Assembly: GCA_031415655.1 (NCBI GenBank)
Contig: JANOSD010000149.1
Span: forward strand, 1-64,000
Source: JAKOVR01 sp031415655
GTDB taxonomy: Bacteria > Actinomycetota > Acidimicrobiia > Acidimicrobiales > Acidimicrobilacustridaceae
Reading direction: 5' to 3'
Length of the DNA: 64,000 nucleotides
A program made the translations under genes and the position numbers. The notes under the pieces are model-generated. The model saw nothing but the letters and a program-made list of their open reading frames with translations. It had not been told where the DNA came from and ran no database searches. Within the stretch, counting starts at the first letter, position 1. The number at the start of each line of letters is the position of its first letter. Below are positions 1 to 8,565 of this stretch, in pieces.

Positions 1-74
1 GCGACACTGGGCGGCGGATCCCGTGTGTGTCGCCTATCAGGTGGCGGGAACCTGATATGGGCACAATAGCCCAT
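1..74. other. Three consecutive inverted repeats at the left edge
   Basis: No gene is visible in the first 147 bases. What is seen is a run of three inverted repeats: GCGACAC (1-7) with GTGTCGC (27-33), ATCAGGT (36-42) with ACCTGAT (50-56), and ATGGGC (57-62) with GCCCAT (69-74). There is no T-tract, so a classical terminator is not supported. The stretch lies just downstream of the nth stop codon and could be a 3' structure of nth or of a gene beyond the edge. Confidence 0.4.
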
Positions 75-147
75 ACGGCGCCATCTGAAAACCCCGGAGA
101 TCAGAAATCCTGAGAGTTTCCCGATACGTGCTCGAATCAGGTGCCGA

Positions 148-873
148 TCACCTTGGAATCGTTGACTCCGAACCCGACTTCGGCGGCTTCGACCTTTTCA
201 CGCGGTGTTCGACCGGCCGACTCCGGACGGCCCGGGTGGTAGTAGACGGACAAAAATCAGCGAGCCCGCACTCCTCGCACCGCGGTTTACGAGCGTCACA
301 CACCCGGCGTCCGTGCAGGATGAGGAGCAACGAGAAACGGCCCCACTCCGCCGGAGGCAGCATGGCGTTCAGTTCGTGCTCCACCTTCACGGGATCGGTC
401 TCCGTGGTGATACCCAGGCGACGGGTCAGCCGGCCCACGTGGGTATCGACCGGAAGACCGGGCAGGTCCAGCGCCACACTGCGCACCACGTTCGCCGTCT
501 TTCGGCCAACACCGGGCAGCGCGACCAAGTCCTGCATCGCCCCCGGTACCTCGCCATCGTGATGGTCGACCAAGGCGTTCGCCATCCCCAGGAGACTCTT
601 GGCCTTGTTGCGGTAAAAGCCGGTGCTCTGGATGAGGCCTTCCAACTCGGTGGGGTTGGCAACCGCCATGTCCTCGGGTGTGGGGTAACGGTTGAACAAC
701 GCCGGAGTAACAAGGTTGACCCGCACGTCGGTGCACTGCGCCGACAAAATCGTGGCAGCAAGCAACTCATAGGGATTGCGGTGGTCGAGCTCGCAGTGAG
801 CATCGGGATACTCCGGGATGAGTCGCTCGTTCGTTTCGCGTGCACGCCCCTTCGGGCTTCGGGGAATCGCCAT
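148..873 (-). CDS. nth: Endonuclease III (DNA glycosylase / AP lyase)
   Basis: Base-excision repair enzyme that removes oxidised pyrimidines and cleaves the abasic site. The 241-residue protein has the helix-hairpin-helix GPD core: LPGVGRKTAN (about 119-128) with the catalytic lysine at 125 and the catalytic aspartate in VDTHVGR (Asp143). A C-x6-C-x2-C-x5-C cluster (Cys192, 199, 202, 208) is the [4Fe-4S] signature of the Nth family. Length is typical, with a basic C-terminal extension of about 30 residues after the cluster. The ATG start is supported by the family N-terminus beginning soon after. It is divergent from mshD, only 49 bp apart, so the two promoters must overlap. The family assignment is secure. 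Confidence 0.96.
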   Translation of the reverse strand: MAIPRSPKGRARETNERLIPEYPDAHCELDHRNPYELLAATILSAQCTDVRVNLVTPALFNRYPTPEDMAVANPTELEGLIQSTGFYRNKAKSLLGMANALVDHHDGEVPGAMQDLVALPGVGRKTANVVRSVALDLPGLPVDTHVGRLTRRLGITTETDPVKVEHELNAMLPPAEWGRFSLLLILHGRRVCDARKPRCEECGLADFCPSTTTRAVRSRPVEHRVKRSKPPKSGSESTIPR

Positions 874-922
874 GGACTGACCAAGCTACCGGCGGGCGGA
901 TCCGTGCCGGTAGCGTCGACTC

Positions 923-1705
923 GTGCGCGACGACCTCCGAGTTTTCTTTGCCCCGGACCAGTTCGTCGTGGTCGCGCCCGATGTCGACCCAACGCCGCAG
1001 ATTCGGAAGGCTGTTCGCGAAGCTGTACGAGCCGGTCAAGACACGGTTTCGGTCGTCATCGATTCCGGCACGACGTGGGCAATCGCTCCGCTCCTCGAGT
1101 CCGGTTTCCACCCTGGCCGTCAGTTGCTACAGCTCCGCTGCCCGCTACCCATCAACGAGCCGGTCACGATCGTCACGCGCCCGTTCCGTCCCGGTACCGC
1201 CGACGAGCTGGAATGGCTGAAGGTGAACAACCGGGCATTCCATTGGCATCCGGAGCAAAGCGGTTGGACCATCGATCAGCTTCACGACCGGATGCGTGAA
1301 CCTTGGTTCGACCCGCACGGGTTCTTTCTCCATGAGATCGACGGCGTGCTCGCCGGTTTCTGCTGGACCAAAGTGCACCCGCCGACGGGCGACGAATCCC
1401 GAACCTTCGGCGAGATCTTCGTGATTGGCGTAGATCCGGCGTACCACGGGCGCGGTCTCGGGCGGGCGCTCACCACGGTCGGGTTGATGCACCTGGCAGG
1501 CCTCGGCATTGAACTCGCCATGTTGTACGTCGAATACGACAACGCGGCAGCGATACGCCTGTACGACCAACTCGGTTTCGCTGAGCACCACCGACTCGTT
1601 TGGTACTCCCACTCTCCCACCACCACAACGCCGCCCGAAACATCGTCACCCGAAACATCGTCACCCGAAACATCGCGGCCAACACCGAGCGAAGCCGGCC
1701 GGTGA
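923..1705 (+). CDS. mshD: Mycothiol synthase-like acetyltransferase
   Basis: GNAT-fold protein of 260 residues resembling MshD, which acetylates Cys-GlcN-Ins with acetyl-CoA in the last step of mycothiol synthesis. The MshD-type motif NNRAFHWHPEQSGW (about 95-108) and the C-terminal acetyl-CoA loop VDPAYHGRGLGRAL (about 172-185), followed by YVEYDNAAAIRLYDQLGF, are visible. The N-terminal GNAT half is short and degenerate, as in the family. The start is GTG. The C-terminus ends in an imperfect 15-bp tandem repeat (1634-1676) that encodes ETSSP units and probably forms a disordered tail. The stop overlaps the rlmN start by one base (TGATG), so the genes are translationally coupled. Supports an actinobacterial host. 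Confidence 0.85.
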   Translation: MRDDLRVFFAPDQFVVVAPDVDPTPQIRKAVREAVRAGQDTVSVVIDSGTTWAIAPLLESGFHPGRQLLQLRCPLPINEPVTIVTRPFRPGTADELEWLKVNNRAFHWHPEQSGWTIDQLHDRMREPWFDPHGFFLHEIDGVLAGFCWTKVHPPTGDESRTFGEIFVIGVDPAYHGRGLGRALTTVGLMHLAGLGIELAMLYVEYDNAAAIRLYDQLGFAEHHRLVWYSHSPTTTTPPETSSPETSSPETSRPTPSEAGR

Positions 1706-2781
1706 TGAACCGACCAGCGATCTCGCTCTACGACCTCGACCGCGACGCGTTCGCCCAATTGCTGGCCGGCGAACCGCGGTACCGCGTCGATCAAGTGTGG
1801 CGCGGGCTCTACGAACGCGCGGCCGAGGTAGACGAACTCACCGACATTCCCGCTTCGCTCCGTACTCGGCTCCATCGAGACGCACCGGCGGCGCTTCGAA
1901 CCGTCACCGAGTCGGCCAGCCCCGCCGACGACACCGTGAAGTGGCTGTGGTCCCTAGCCGACGGCGCCACGGTAGAAACCGTGCTCATGCGATACCCGGA
2001 CCGCGCCACGGTGTGCGTGAGCACCCAGGCCGGATGCGCGATGGCCTGCGGATTTTGCGCCACCGGCCAAGCGGGATTCGAGCGCCACCTCACCACCGGC
2101 GAGATCGTGGAGCAGGTGGTGGAAGCAATCCGGCGAGCCCGACCGCAGCGTCTGTCGAATGTCGTCTTCATGGGCATGGGCGAACCGCTGGCTAACTACG
2201 ACCGAGTCTGGCCCGCCGTCGAACGTATCCAAGGACACCTGGGCCTCTCCGCCCGCCACCTCACCATCTCCACGGTGGGGATCGTGCCCGGGATCGACCG
2301 CCTCGCCGCCGAAACGCTGCCGGTCAACCTCGCGGTGTCACTCCACGCCGCCAACGATGTTCTTCGCGACGAACTCGTTCCGATCAATCGTCGGTATCCG
2401 CTCGATGCGCTCGCCGCTGCGTGCGACCGGTATCTCACGGCGAAGAATCGAAGGCTGAGTTTCGAGTGGGCGATGATCGCCGACACCAACGATCGGCCCA
2501 GTGACGCCGAGGAGCTTGCCGCCTATGCTCGTCCGCTGCGGGCCCACGTGAACCTCATACCGTTGAACCCGACACCAGGGTGGCCCACCGTGGGGTCATC
2601 TTCGGCCCAGGTGGAGTGGTTTCGTGAGCGCCTCACGCGACACGGGATCAACGTCACCGTCCGCCAGAACCGGGGCACGTCGATCGATGCTGCGTGCGGC
2701 CAACTTCGCGCCAACCACGAGATCAAACTGTCGCCACGCCGAAAAACTTCCCCCGGCGATCGGCCAACGCCACCGGATTGA
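1705..2781 (+). CDS. rlmN: Dual-specificity 23S rRNA / tRNA m2A methyltransferase
   Basis: Radical SAM enzyme that methylates C2 of A2503 in 23S rRNA and A37 of some tRNAs. The 358-residue protein starts at the ATG that overlaps the mshD stop; the reading frame is open further upstream but only as the mshD repeat in another frame. The radical SAM cluster motif C-x3-C-x2-C is Cys111, 115, 118. FMGMGEPLANY follows, then STVGIVPGI, and the methyl-carrying cysteine is in the C-terminal DAACGQL (about Cys331). Both mechanistic cysteine sets are therefore present. The stop codon directly abuts the stop of the convergent gene (2782), leaving no intergenic DNA. Confidence 0.96.
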   Translation: MNRPAISLYDLDRDAFAQLLAGEPRYRVDQVWRGLYERAAEVDELTDIPASLRTRLHRDAPAALRTVTESASPADDTVKWLWSLADGATVETVLMRYPDRATVCVSTQAGCAMACGFCATGQAGFERHLTTGEIVEQVVEAIRRARPQRLSNVVFMGMGEPLANYDRVWPAVERIQGHLGLSARHLTISTVGIVPGIDRLAAETLPVNLAVSLHAANDVLRDELVPINRRYPLDALAAACDRYLTAKNRRLSFEWAMIADTNDRPSDAEELAAYARPLRAHVNLIPLNPTPGWPTVGSSSAQVEWFRERLTRHGINVTVRQNRGTSIDAACGQLRANHEIKLSPRRKTSPGDRPTPPD

Positions 2782-3585
2782 TCAACGCACCAGGATGGTG
2801 CGGCCTCCACTGGTTCGGATCGCCCGGTGCAACCGTTCGCCGGCGCGAAGTCGCGCCCCGTCCCACACCACCGACTCCGTCACTAAATCGGTAGCCGGCT
2901 CGTCGCCGCTGATCACCGAGGACTCGCCGAACACCGAGGCGCCACCCGACGCCAGCAGATTCGCCCGAAGATACGAGGCGGGGTTGCCGCAATCCACGAA
3001 CGTGCCCGTTGACGGAATCGATTCGAGGCGGCCCCCCACCCGGGACGGCTCCCACACCATCGGGAAAAGCCCACACTCTTGCGCCGGAAGCAACGACGCC
3101 ACCGACCACGGCAACAACGTGCCCGCAACCGCACACCCGGCGCGGAACTCCCCGCCGCCATGCACCAGCACTCGAACCCGTTCACCATCCCAGCCTTCGA
3201 CCAGGTGACGCAGGTCCGCGTCGCAGAACGCATCGCTGTTGATCACCGCTACGGCCCTGGCATCGATCCACTGGCGGAGATTGCCCACAGCTCCTGCGGT
3301 GCCCAGCGGCGCCGACGCCTCAATCGACACATGAACGCCCAACGCCTCGAGGTGGGGTTGAAGAAGAGTTCGGCCGGCATGCACATTCACGGCCACCTGC
3401 TGCACCGACGCCACGATTGAGAACGTGCGGGCGATGGCGAGATCAACCAGCGGAACGCCTCCTACGGGACAGAGCGGCTTGGGTCGCTCCAAGGTGAGCG
3501 GTCGCAATCGAGTACCGAGCCCCGCCGCCAACACCACGACACATACCCCGAAGTCAGGAACGGCTGATGCACGACTGGTCGGCAC
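2782..3585 (-). CDS. Sugar-phosphate nucleotidyltransferase-like protein
   Basis: N-terminal half is a nucleotidyltransferase (GT-A like) domain with the signature VLAAGLGTRLRPLT followed by RPKPLCPVGGVPLVD, as in mannose-1-phosphate guanylyltransferases and glucose-1-phosphate thymidylyltransferases. An NSDAFCDADL segment stands where the metal-binding D-x-D of the family lies. The C-terminal part is short and lacks clear hexapeptide repeats. The exact nucleotide and sugar cannot be read from the sequence. The start is uncertain: GTG at 3585 gives only a short lead before the glycine-rich loop; GTG codons at 3600 and 3645 are in frame. Convergent with rlmN with no gap. It may feed sugar nucleotides to envelope or polysaccharide synthesis; that role is inferred. 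Confidence 0.75.
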   Translation of the reverse strand: MPTSRASAVPDFGVCVVVLAAGLGTRLRPLTLERPKPLCPVGGVPLVDLAIARTFSIVASVQQVAVNVHAGRTLLQPHLEALGVHVSIEASAPLGTAGAVGNLRQWIDARAVAVINSDAFCDADLRHLVEGWDGERVRVLVHGGGEFRAGCAVAGTLLPWSVASLLPAQECGLFPMVWEPSRVGGRLESIPSTGTFVDCGNPASYLRANLLASGGASVFGESSVISGDEPATDLVTESVVWDGARLRAGERLHRAIRTSGGRTILVR

Positions 3586-3654
3586 CGTAGGTGTTTGCAC
3601 CCAAAGAGCGTGCCACGCCGCCGAGTTCGAACATCGGCATGACACAATGGCTCT

Positions 3655-4020
3655 GTGGAGACTCGCCGGTTCACCAATCCTTCGCAGCCCACCACGCTCT
3701 ATGCCGCCACGATGCTCCTCTATCTGAGCAGCGCAGTGGCGGTCGTGGCCGCCGTCTTCGATCAGAGTTTCCTCGCGTTGTTTGGCGCCACGCTGCTGCT
3801 TATTGGCGCGTATCTCACGGCCAATGCCCGGACGATCGGCTGGCTACTCGGACTCTTCGTCGCGTCGGCCCAGCTCTTTCTTCCGATACTGCATCTGGCG
3901 ACACATTTGGGCGACGGTATCGACGCGCTCCTGCCCATGACCTTGGCGCTTCCTGCCCTCACCTTTGCCGCGCTGGTCCATCCCGAGTCTCGGGACTATC
4001 AGCGCATCTGGTTCAACTGA
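3655..4020 (+). CDS. Small integral membrane protein, unknown function
   Basis: 121-residue protein with a GTG start and about four predicted transmembrane segments: roughly 16-35, 38-56, 60-80 and 90-108. The sequences between are short and the C-terminus (HPESRDYQRIWFN) is charged. No catalytic motif is recognisable. It is divergent from the nucleotidyltransferase-like gene, with starts only about 70 bp apart. Hydrophobicity pattern and codon usage support a real gene; function unknown. Confidence 0.6.
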   Translation: METRRFTNPSQPTTLYAATMLLYLSSAVAVVAAVFDQSFLALFGATLLLIGAYLTANARTIGWLLGLFVASAQLFLPILHLATHLGDGIDALLPMTLALPALTFAALVHPESRDYQRIWFN

Positions 4021-4112
4021 ACGGGGCGAGGCTCACCGGGACTGGCTGGCCCCGGCCGGCGTGGCCGGGATCGAACTGGCCGGGGAGCCGGAGACTTCCG
4101 AGCCTTCGAGAC

Positions 4113-5069
4113 TCAGCGAAAGTTCGGTATCACCTGTTCGGCGAGGAGCGTGAGCGTTTCCGTTTCGGGGTAGTCGGTACACCATGGCACGATTCCTCCA
4201 CATCCGAGCTCGGCGTAGACCCGCAGCTTTTCGCTCACCTGTTCCGGGGTGCCAACGAGGTTGCCCTCCCGCCATGAATCGAATGATTCGCCCCACGATG
4301 AACGCGAGCCGCCATCGATGATCTCTTTCTCCGTTTCCCGGATGAACACCTCGGGCGACCACGTCTTGACGATCTCGTCGTAGTTGCGCCCGACCGCGTC
4401 GCAGTGACGCTTGAGAACCTCGCACTTGTGGGCAAACTCGTGGGGTTTTCCGCCGAAGTTGGAGCGGTCGGCGTGTTTCGCCACAACCCGAAGGGTGAGC
4501 TGTTCACCACCGCCACCAATCCATATCGGCGGAAGGTTCTGTACGGGCTTGGGATCGCACTGCGCTCCTGCCACCTGGAAGTGTTTTCCTTCGAAAGTGG
4601 CATCCGTGTCGGTCCACATGCGTTTCACGATCTCGACCGTCTCTTCCAGCATCTGAATTCGGTCACGAGCCGAGGGCAATCCCTCGCCATACCCGTAGGC
4701 GTCGTACTCGTGGCCGTACCACCCGGCACCAATGCCCCAGTCGAGCCGCCCGCCGCTCATCACGTCGATGTTCGACGTGATCTTGGCCAGCAACGCCGGC
4801 GATCGGTACAGCGCACATCCCACCATCTGTCCGAGGCGAATCGTGGATGTGCGTTGACTCAGGGCCGCCAACGTGGTCCAGCACTCGAACATGGCCTCGT
4901 GGGCCGGCACCGGCACATTGTGAAAGTGGTCGTACACCCACAACGAGTCGTACCCGAGGGCCTCGGCCAATTCGGCAATCTCCACCGCCTTCGCCCACTT
5001 CGTTTGGGGATCCTCGATCCCGACCAACTCCATCTTCCATCCCTGCGGAACAAACACACCGAAAATCAT
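4113..5069 (-). CDS. LLM-class (F420-type) flavin/deazaflavin oxidoreductase
   Basis: 318-residue member of the luciferase-like monooxygenase (TIM barrel) family. Visible landmarks are the N-terminal IFGVFVPQGW strand, LGYDSLWVYDHF, TSTIRLGQMVGCALYRSPALLAKITSNID in two adjacent stretches, SGGRLDWGIGAGW, PPIWIGGGGEQLTLRVVAKHAD and the C-terminal GTPEQVSEKL. In actinobacteria this subfamily usually uses coenzyme F420 rather than FMN; the cofactor is inferred from the family. Substrate unknown. It is a single gene, divergent from the hydrolase at 5226. Confidence 0.85.
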   Translation of the reverse strand: MIFGVFVPQGWKMELVGIEDPQTKWAKAVEIAELAEALGYDSLWVYDHFHNVPVPAHEAMFECWTTLAALSQRTSTIRLGQMVGCALYRSPALLAKITSNIDVMSGGRLDWGIGAGWYGHEYDAYGYGEGLPSARDRIQMLEETVEIVKRMWTDTDATFEGKHFQVAGAQCDPKPVQNLPPIWIGGGGEQLTLRVVAKHADRSNFGGKPHEFAHKCEVLKRHCDAVGRNYDEIVKTWSPEVFIRETEKEIIDGGSRSSWGESFDSWREGNLVGTPEQVSEKLRVYAELGCGGIVPWCTDYPETETLTLLAEQVIPNFR

Positions 5070-5225
5070 TCCTGAACCCTATCGGTGAACGTCGGCGTCG
5101 CGACGACCACAACGCTGTCACATCGCGGCACGAGAAGCCCCCCGTTAGTTGCAGCGAAAGGGCGGTGCAAAACGCGGGAGCAAAGGGGGCGCGAGGAGTA
5201 CGGCGGCAACGCTGCATACAGTCCC

Positions 5226-6851
5226 GTGGTGCATTCTCGCCGACCTCCCGCAACTCGACGGCGCCCCACTCTCGGCCCGGCCCGCCGCCGGTCCTCCATC
5301 AGCGCCCTCGCAATTGCTGTCGCTCTGGGGTTGCTGTTCGGAGGCTGCGCCCGTGGATCCGACGACCCCCAGGGGGCCGGTGCCCCCGATGCCTCGACCA
5401 CGCCGCCGGTTGATTCGTTGGTCGCCGCGGCATCCGGCACAGGCTCCGTCGTTCCCGCGACAACACCATCAATCAGCGTCGACCCGTCCCCCGCCTCGAC
5501 CACACGCAGCCCGCCGCCGCCGCTCCTCCCGCCGCCAACAATCGAATGGACGAGTTGTGGAGGCGCGTTTGCTTGCGGCGAGCTGACCGTGCCCCTCCAC
5601 TATGCCGACCCCGGAGGAGACACCATTGACCTCAAGGTCATTCGGCTGCGTGCGGTCGACCCGCAACGCTCACTCGGGCCGCTCTTCATGAACCCGGGCG
5701 GCCCGGGCGGGTCGGCCACCGGACTGGTGCGCAGCAGCGGACGCCAGTTCAACAGTCGCTTCGACGTGTACGCGTTTGATCCGCGCGGCGTCGCTGGCAC
5801 CCATGCCCTCACGTGTTCCGAAGCGTCCAATGGGGCCTTTCGCGAGACGGATAGCCGGCCCGACGATCTCACCGAACAACGCCAGCTCGACGACGCCGCA
5901 CGAGCAGTGGCCAACGCCTGCGCGTCGACGAGCGGCCCGCTGCTCGCCCACATGACCACGGATGACGCCGCCCGGGATCTCGATCAGTTTCGCGCTGCCG
6001 TGGGCGCCGACTCGCTCACCTGGTTTGGCTTCTCGTACGGAACGCAGGTCGGGCTGCGTTACGCCGAACTCTTCCCTACCCGACTACGAGCAGCGGTGCT
6101 CGACGGCGTCGTCGACCCCACCAAAACCTTGGAAGACTTGTTGGCCGATCAGACCCGCTCCCTCGTCACTGCTGTCGATCGGGGCTTCGCCGCGTGCCAG
6201 ACCAACGGCCGCTGCGCCACCGACCCCCGACCCGCCCTCGACCGACTGCGCCTCCGGGTGGAGCAGTCGCCGATACGGGCGTCCGCCCAAGAACTCGGGC
6301 CGGCGGAGCTCACCCTCGCCACCGTGGCGTCGGGCTACTCCCCGACGTCCATGCAGACGTTCGCCGAAGCGGTACTCACGGCCGACAAGACAGCCGACGT
6401 CACCGACCTCATCCGTTTGGCCAACTCCTATTCGGACTCCGGAAACTATGGAACCTACCTGGGCGTGGAATGCACCGATGGGCCTCGGCCGGTCGGCGCC
6501 GACGCCTTTCGAGCGTTCGCCGAGCGGCTCGCTGCCATCGACTCCGAACTCGGAGCGCCGATCGCCAACGAACTGCTCCCTTGCGCCTTCTGGCCCGCCC
6601 CGCCAGGCCCCGTTCCCCAAGCGGTGACCGCCTCGGGGGCACCGCCCATGCTCGTGATCGGCACCACGGGCGATCCTGCAACTCCGTATTCCTACGCCGA
6701 GGCGGTAGCCAAGACCCTTGAACAAGCCACGTTGCTCACGCACGTCGGAGAGGGCCACACCGCGACGTTCCAGAGCGACTGTGTGCTTGCGCTGGTCACC
6801 GACTACCTCCACAACCTCACCCTGCCAGCCGCCGGCACACGCTGCCGCTGA
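5226..6851 (+). CDS. Secreted alpha/beta-hydrolase lipoprotein, tripeptidyl-aminopeptidase-like
   Basis: Serine hydrolase of the TAP / SlpD-E type that cleaves short peptides or esters outside the membrane. A basic stretch and hydrophobic segment ending in LLFGGC give a lipoprotein signal peptide with the lipid cysteine. A Ser/Pro/Thr-rich linker follows, then the hydrolase core: FMNPGGPGGSATG oxyanion loop, FDPRGVAGT, nucleophile elbow GFSYGTQ, and the TAP-like C-terminal domain with LVIGTTGDPATPYSYA and GEGHTATF, which carry the acid and histidine. Two cysteines near the catalytic histidine could form a disulfide. The frame is open from 5085, but GTG at 5226 or 5229 sits at a sensible distance from the signal peptide; the start is not certain. 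Confidence 0.82.
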   Translation: MVHSRRPPATRRRPTLGPARRRSSISALAIAVALGLLFGGCARGSDDPQGAGAPDASTTPPVDSLVAAASGTGSVVPATTPSISVDPSPASTTRSPPPPLLPPPTIEWTSCGGAFACGELTVPLHYADPGGDTIDLKVIRLRAVDPQRSLGPLFMNPGGPGGSATGLVRSSGRQFNSRFDVYAFDPRGVAGTHALTCSEASNGAFRETDSRPDDLTEQRQLDDAARAVANACASTSGPLLAHMTTDDAARDLDQFRAAVGADSLTWFGFSYGTQVGLRYAELFPTRLRAAVLDGVVDPTKTLEDLLADQTRSLVTAVDRGFAACQTNGRCATDPRPALDRLRLRVEQSPIRASAQELGPAELTLATVASGYSPTSMQTFAEAVLTADKTADVTDLIRLANSYSDSGNYGTYLGVECTDGPRPVGADAFRAFAERLAAIDSELGAPIANELLPCAFWPAPPGPVPQAVTASGAPPMLVIGTTGDPATPYSYAEAVAKTLEQATLLTHVGEGHTATFQSDCVLALVTDYLHNLTLPAAGTRCR

Positions 6852-6924
6852 CCGACGCGTTGTCGCTGACCAGCGCAACATTCGTATGCTGCGCCGGACC
6901 TTCTCCCGAACGGAACTCGTCCCG

Positions 6925-8565
6925 ATGGAATTTAACCTCGCTCAGGTGAACGATGCGGTGGCGCAGGCCAACCCCGATCGTGATGCCATTGTCCACGGAG
7001 AGCGCCGCTACTCCTACGCCGACTTTGCCGAACGCACCAACCGAGTGGCTTCCTATCTCGTGGCGCAGGGACTCGGTGTTCGACAAGAACGGGCCGAGCT
7101 TGCGGGCCATGAGTCCGGTCAATCCCACCTAGCGCTTTACCTCCACAATTGTCCGGAGTATCTCGAGGGCATGGTGGGTGCATACAAAGCCCGGGTGGCG
7201 CCGTTCAACGTGAATTACCGCTACGTCGAGGAGGAACTCCGGTACCTCCTCGCCGACAGTGGAGCCGACTCCATCGTGTTCCATTCCGCCTTCGCCGCAA
7301 CGCTGGGCCGCATTCGGGACGAACTGCCGCTTCTTCGGATCTTCCTCCAGGTGCCTGACGATTCCGGTGCCGGCCTGCTCGACGGGGCGGTCTGGTACGA
7401 CGACGCGCTCGCCAGCGTCTCCCCCACCGCTCCCGACCTCAAGGGCCACCCGGACGACCTCTACATCCTTTACACCGGTGGCACGACCGGTATGCCAAAG
7501 GGTGTGCTCTGGCGCCAGGCCGACGTTTTCCCTGCCGCCCTCGGTGGACGCCAACTCGGCACTACCAACGAGTGGCCCGATCTTGACACGGTGGTCGAAA
7601 CATCCCGCACGGGTGGGGTGCGATTTATGCCGGCCCCTCCGTTTATGCACGGCGCTGCCCATTGGATGGCGTTCAATGCGTTCACGGGGGGCCATTCGAT
7701 GGTGCTTCCCGTCAACAGCACCACGCTCGACCCCGTCGATGTGTGGTCTACCATCGAGCGAGAAAAGGTGAACATCTTGCTCATCGTGGGCGACGCGTTC
7801 GCCCGTCCGCTGCTCGACGAACTCGAGCGCAACACCTACGACCTCTCGTCGATGATGATGATCGTCAGTGGCGGTGCCGCCCTCAGCGCTCCGGTGAAAA
7901 ACGCATTGCTGGCCAAGTTGCCCGCTATCGCCATCATGGATGGGCTCGGCTCGTCGGAAACCGGTCAGCAAGCGTCGCAGGTCACCGGATCGGGTACCGA
8001 CGCTTCTACTGGCACCTTTACACCTGGGCCGGGCATGTGCATCGTGAGCGACGACCTCACCCGTGTCATTCCCCCCACCTCCACCGAACTCGGGTGGCTA
8101 GCGCAAGAAGGGCGGGTTCCCCTTGGTTACCTTGGCGATGCCGACAAGACGGCTCGCACCTTTCCCGTGATCGGCGCCGTTCGTTACTCGGTACCTGGCG
8201 ACCGGGCCAACTACACGCCCGACGGCTTACTCGAGCTCCACGGCCGCGACTCCGTCACCATCAACTCCGGCGGCGAGAAGATTTTCGCCGAGGAGGTGGA
8301 GCAGGCCCTGGCGAACCACCCGTCTGTTTATGACGCCGTCGTGGCTGGACGGCCGAGCGAACGGTGGGGAAACGAAGTCGTTGCCATCGTGCAACTCCGC
8401 CAAGGGACCACGGCAACGCCCGAAGAACTCCTCACTACCTGCGAGCAGCACATCGCTCGTTACAAATTGCCCAAGGCTTTCGTTTTCGTGGCCAAGGTCC
8501 AGCGCAGCCCCACCGGCAAAGCCGACTACCGATGGGCCAAGGAACAGGCGCTCACGCCGCAGTAA
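6925..8565 (+). CDS. Acyl-CoA synthetase (AMP-forming, FadD-like)
   Basis: 546-residue ANL-superfamily adenylating enzyme that activates a carboxylic acid to its CoA thioester. The P-loop-like motif YTGGTTGMPKGV, the acyl-binding region PPFMHGAAHW, GLGSSETGQ, and the C-terminal hinge and lysine (SPTGKADYRW) are all present. Overall layout resembles the FadD17/FadD19 group of steroid or long-chain acyl-CoA ligases; exact substrate unknown. The ATG at 6925 fits the family start MEFNLAQVNDAV; the open frame before it overlaps the upstream hydrolase. The 3' end overlaps the convergent protease gene by 14 bp. Confidence 0.88.
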   Translation: MEFNLAQVNDAVAQANPDRDAIVHGERRYSYADFAERTNRVASYLVAQGLGVRQERAELAGHESGQSHLALYLHNCPEYLEGMVGAYKARVAPFNVNYRYVEEELRYLLADSGADSIVFHSAFAATLGRIRDELPLLRIFLQVPDDSGAGLLDGAVWYDDALASVSPTAPDLKGHPDDLYILYTGGTTGMPKGVLWRQADVFPAALGGRQLGTTNEWPDLDTVVETSRTGGVRFMPAPPFMHGAAHWMAFNAFTGGHSMVLPVNSTTLDPVDVWSTIEREKVNILLIVGDAFARPLLDELERNTYDLSSMMMIVSGGAALSAPVKNALLAKLPAIAIMDGLGSSETGQQASQVTGSGTDASTGTFTPGPGMCIVSDDLTRVIPPTSTELGWLAQEGRVPLGYLGDADKTARTFPVIGAVRYSVPGDRANYTPDGLLELHGRDSVTINSGGEKIFAEEVEQALANHPSVYDAVVAGRPSERWGNEVVAIVQLRQGTTATPEELLTTCEQHIARYKLPKAFVFVAKVQRSPTGKADYRWAKEQALTPQ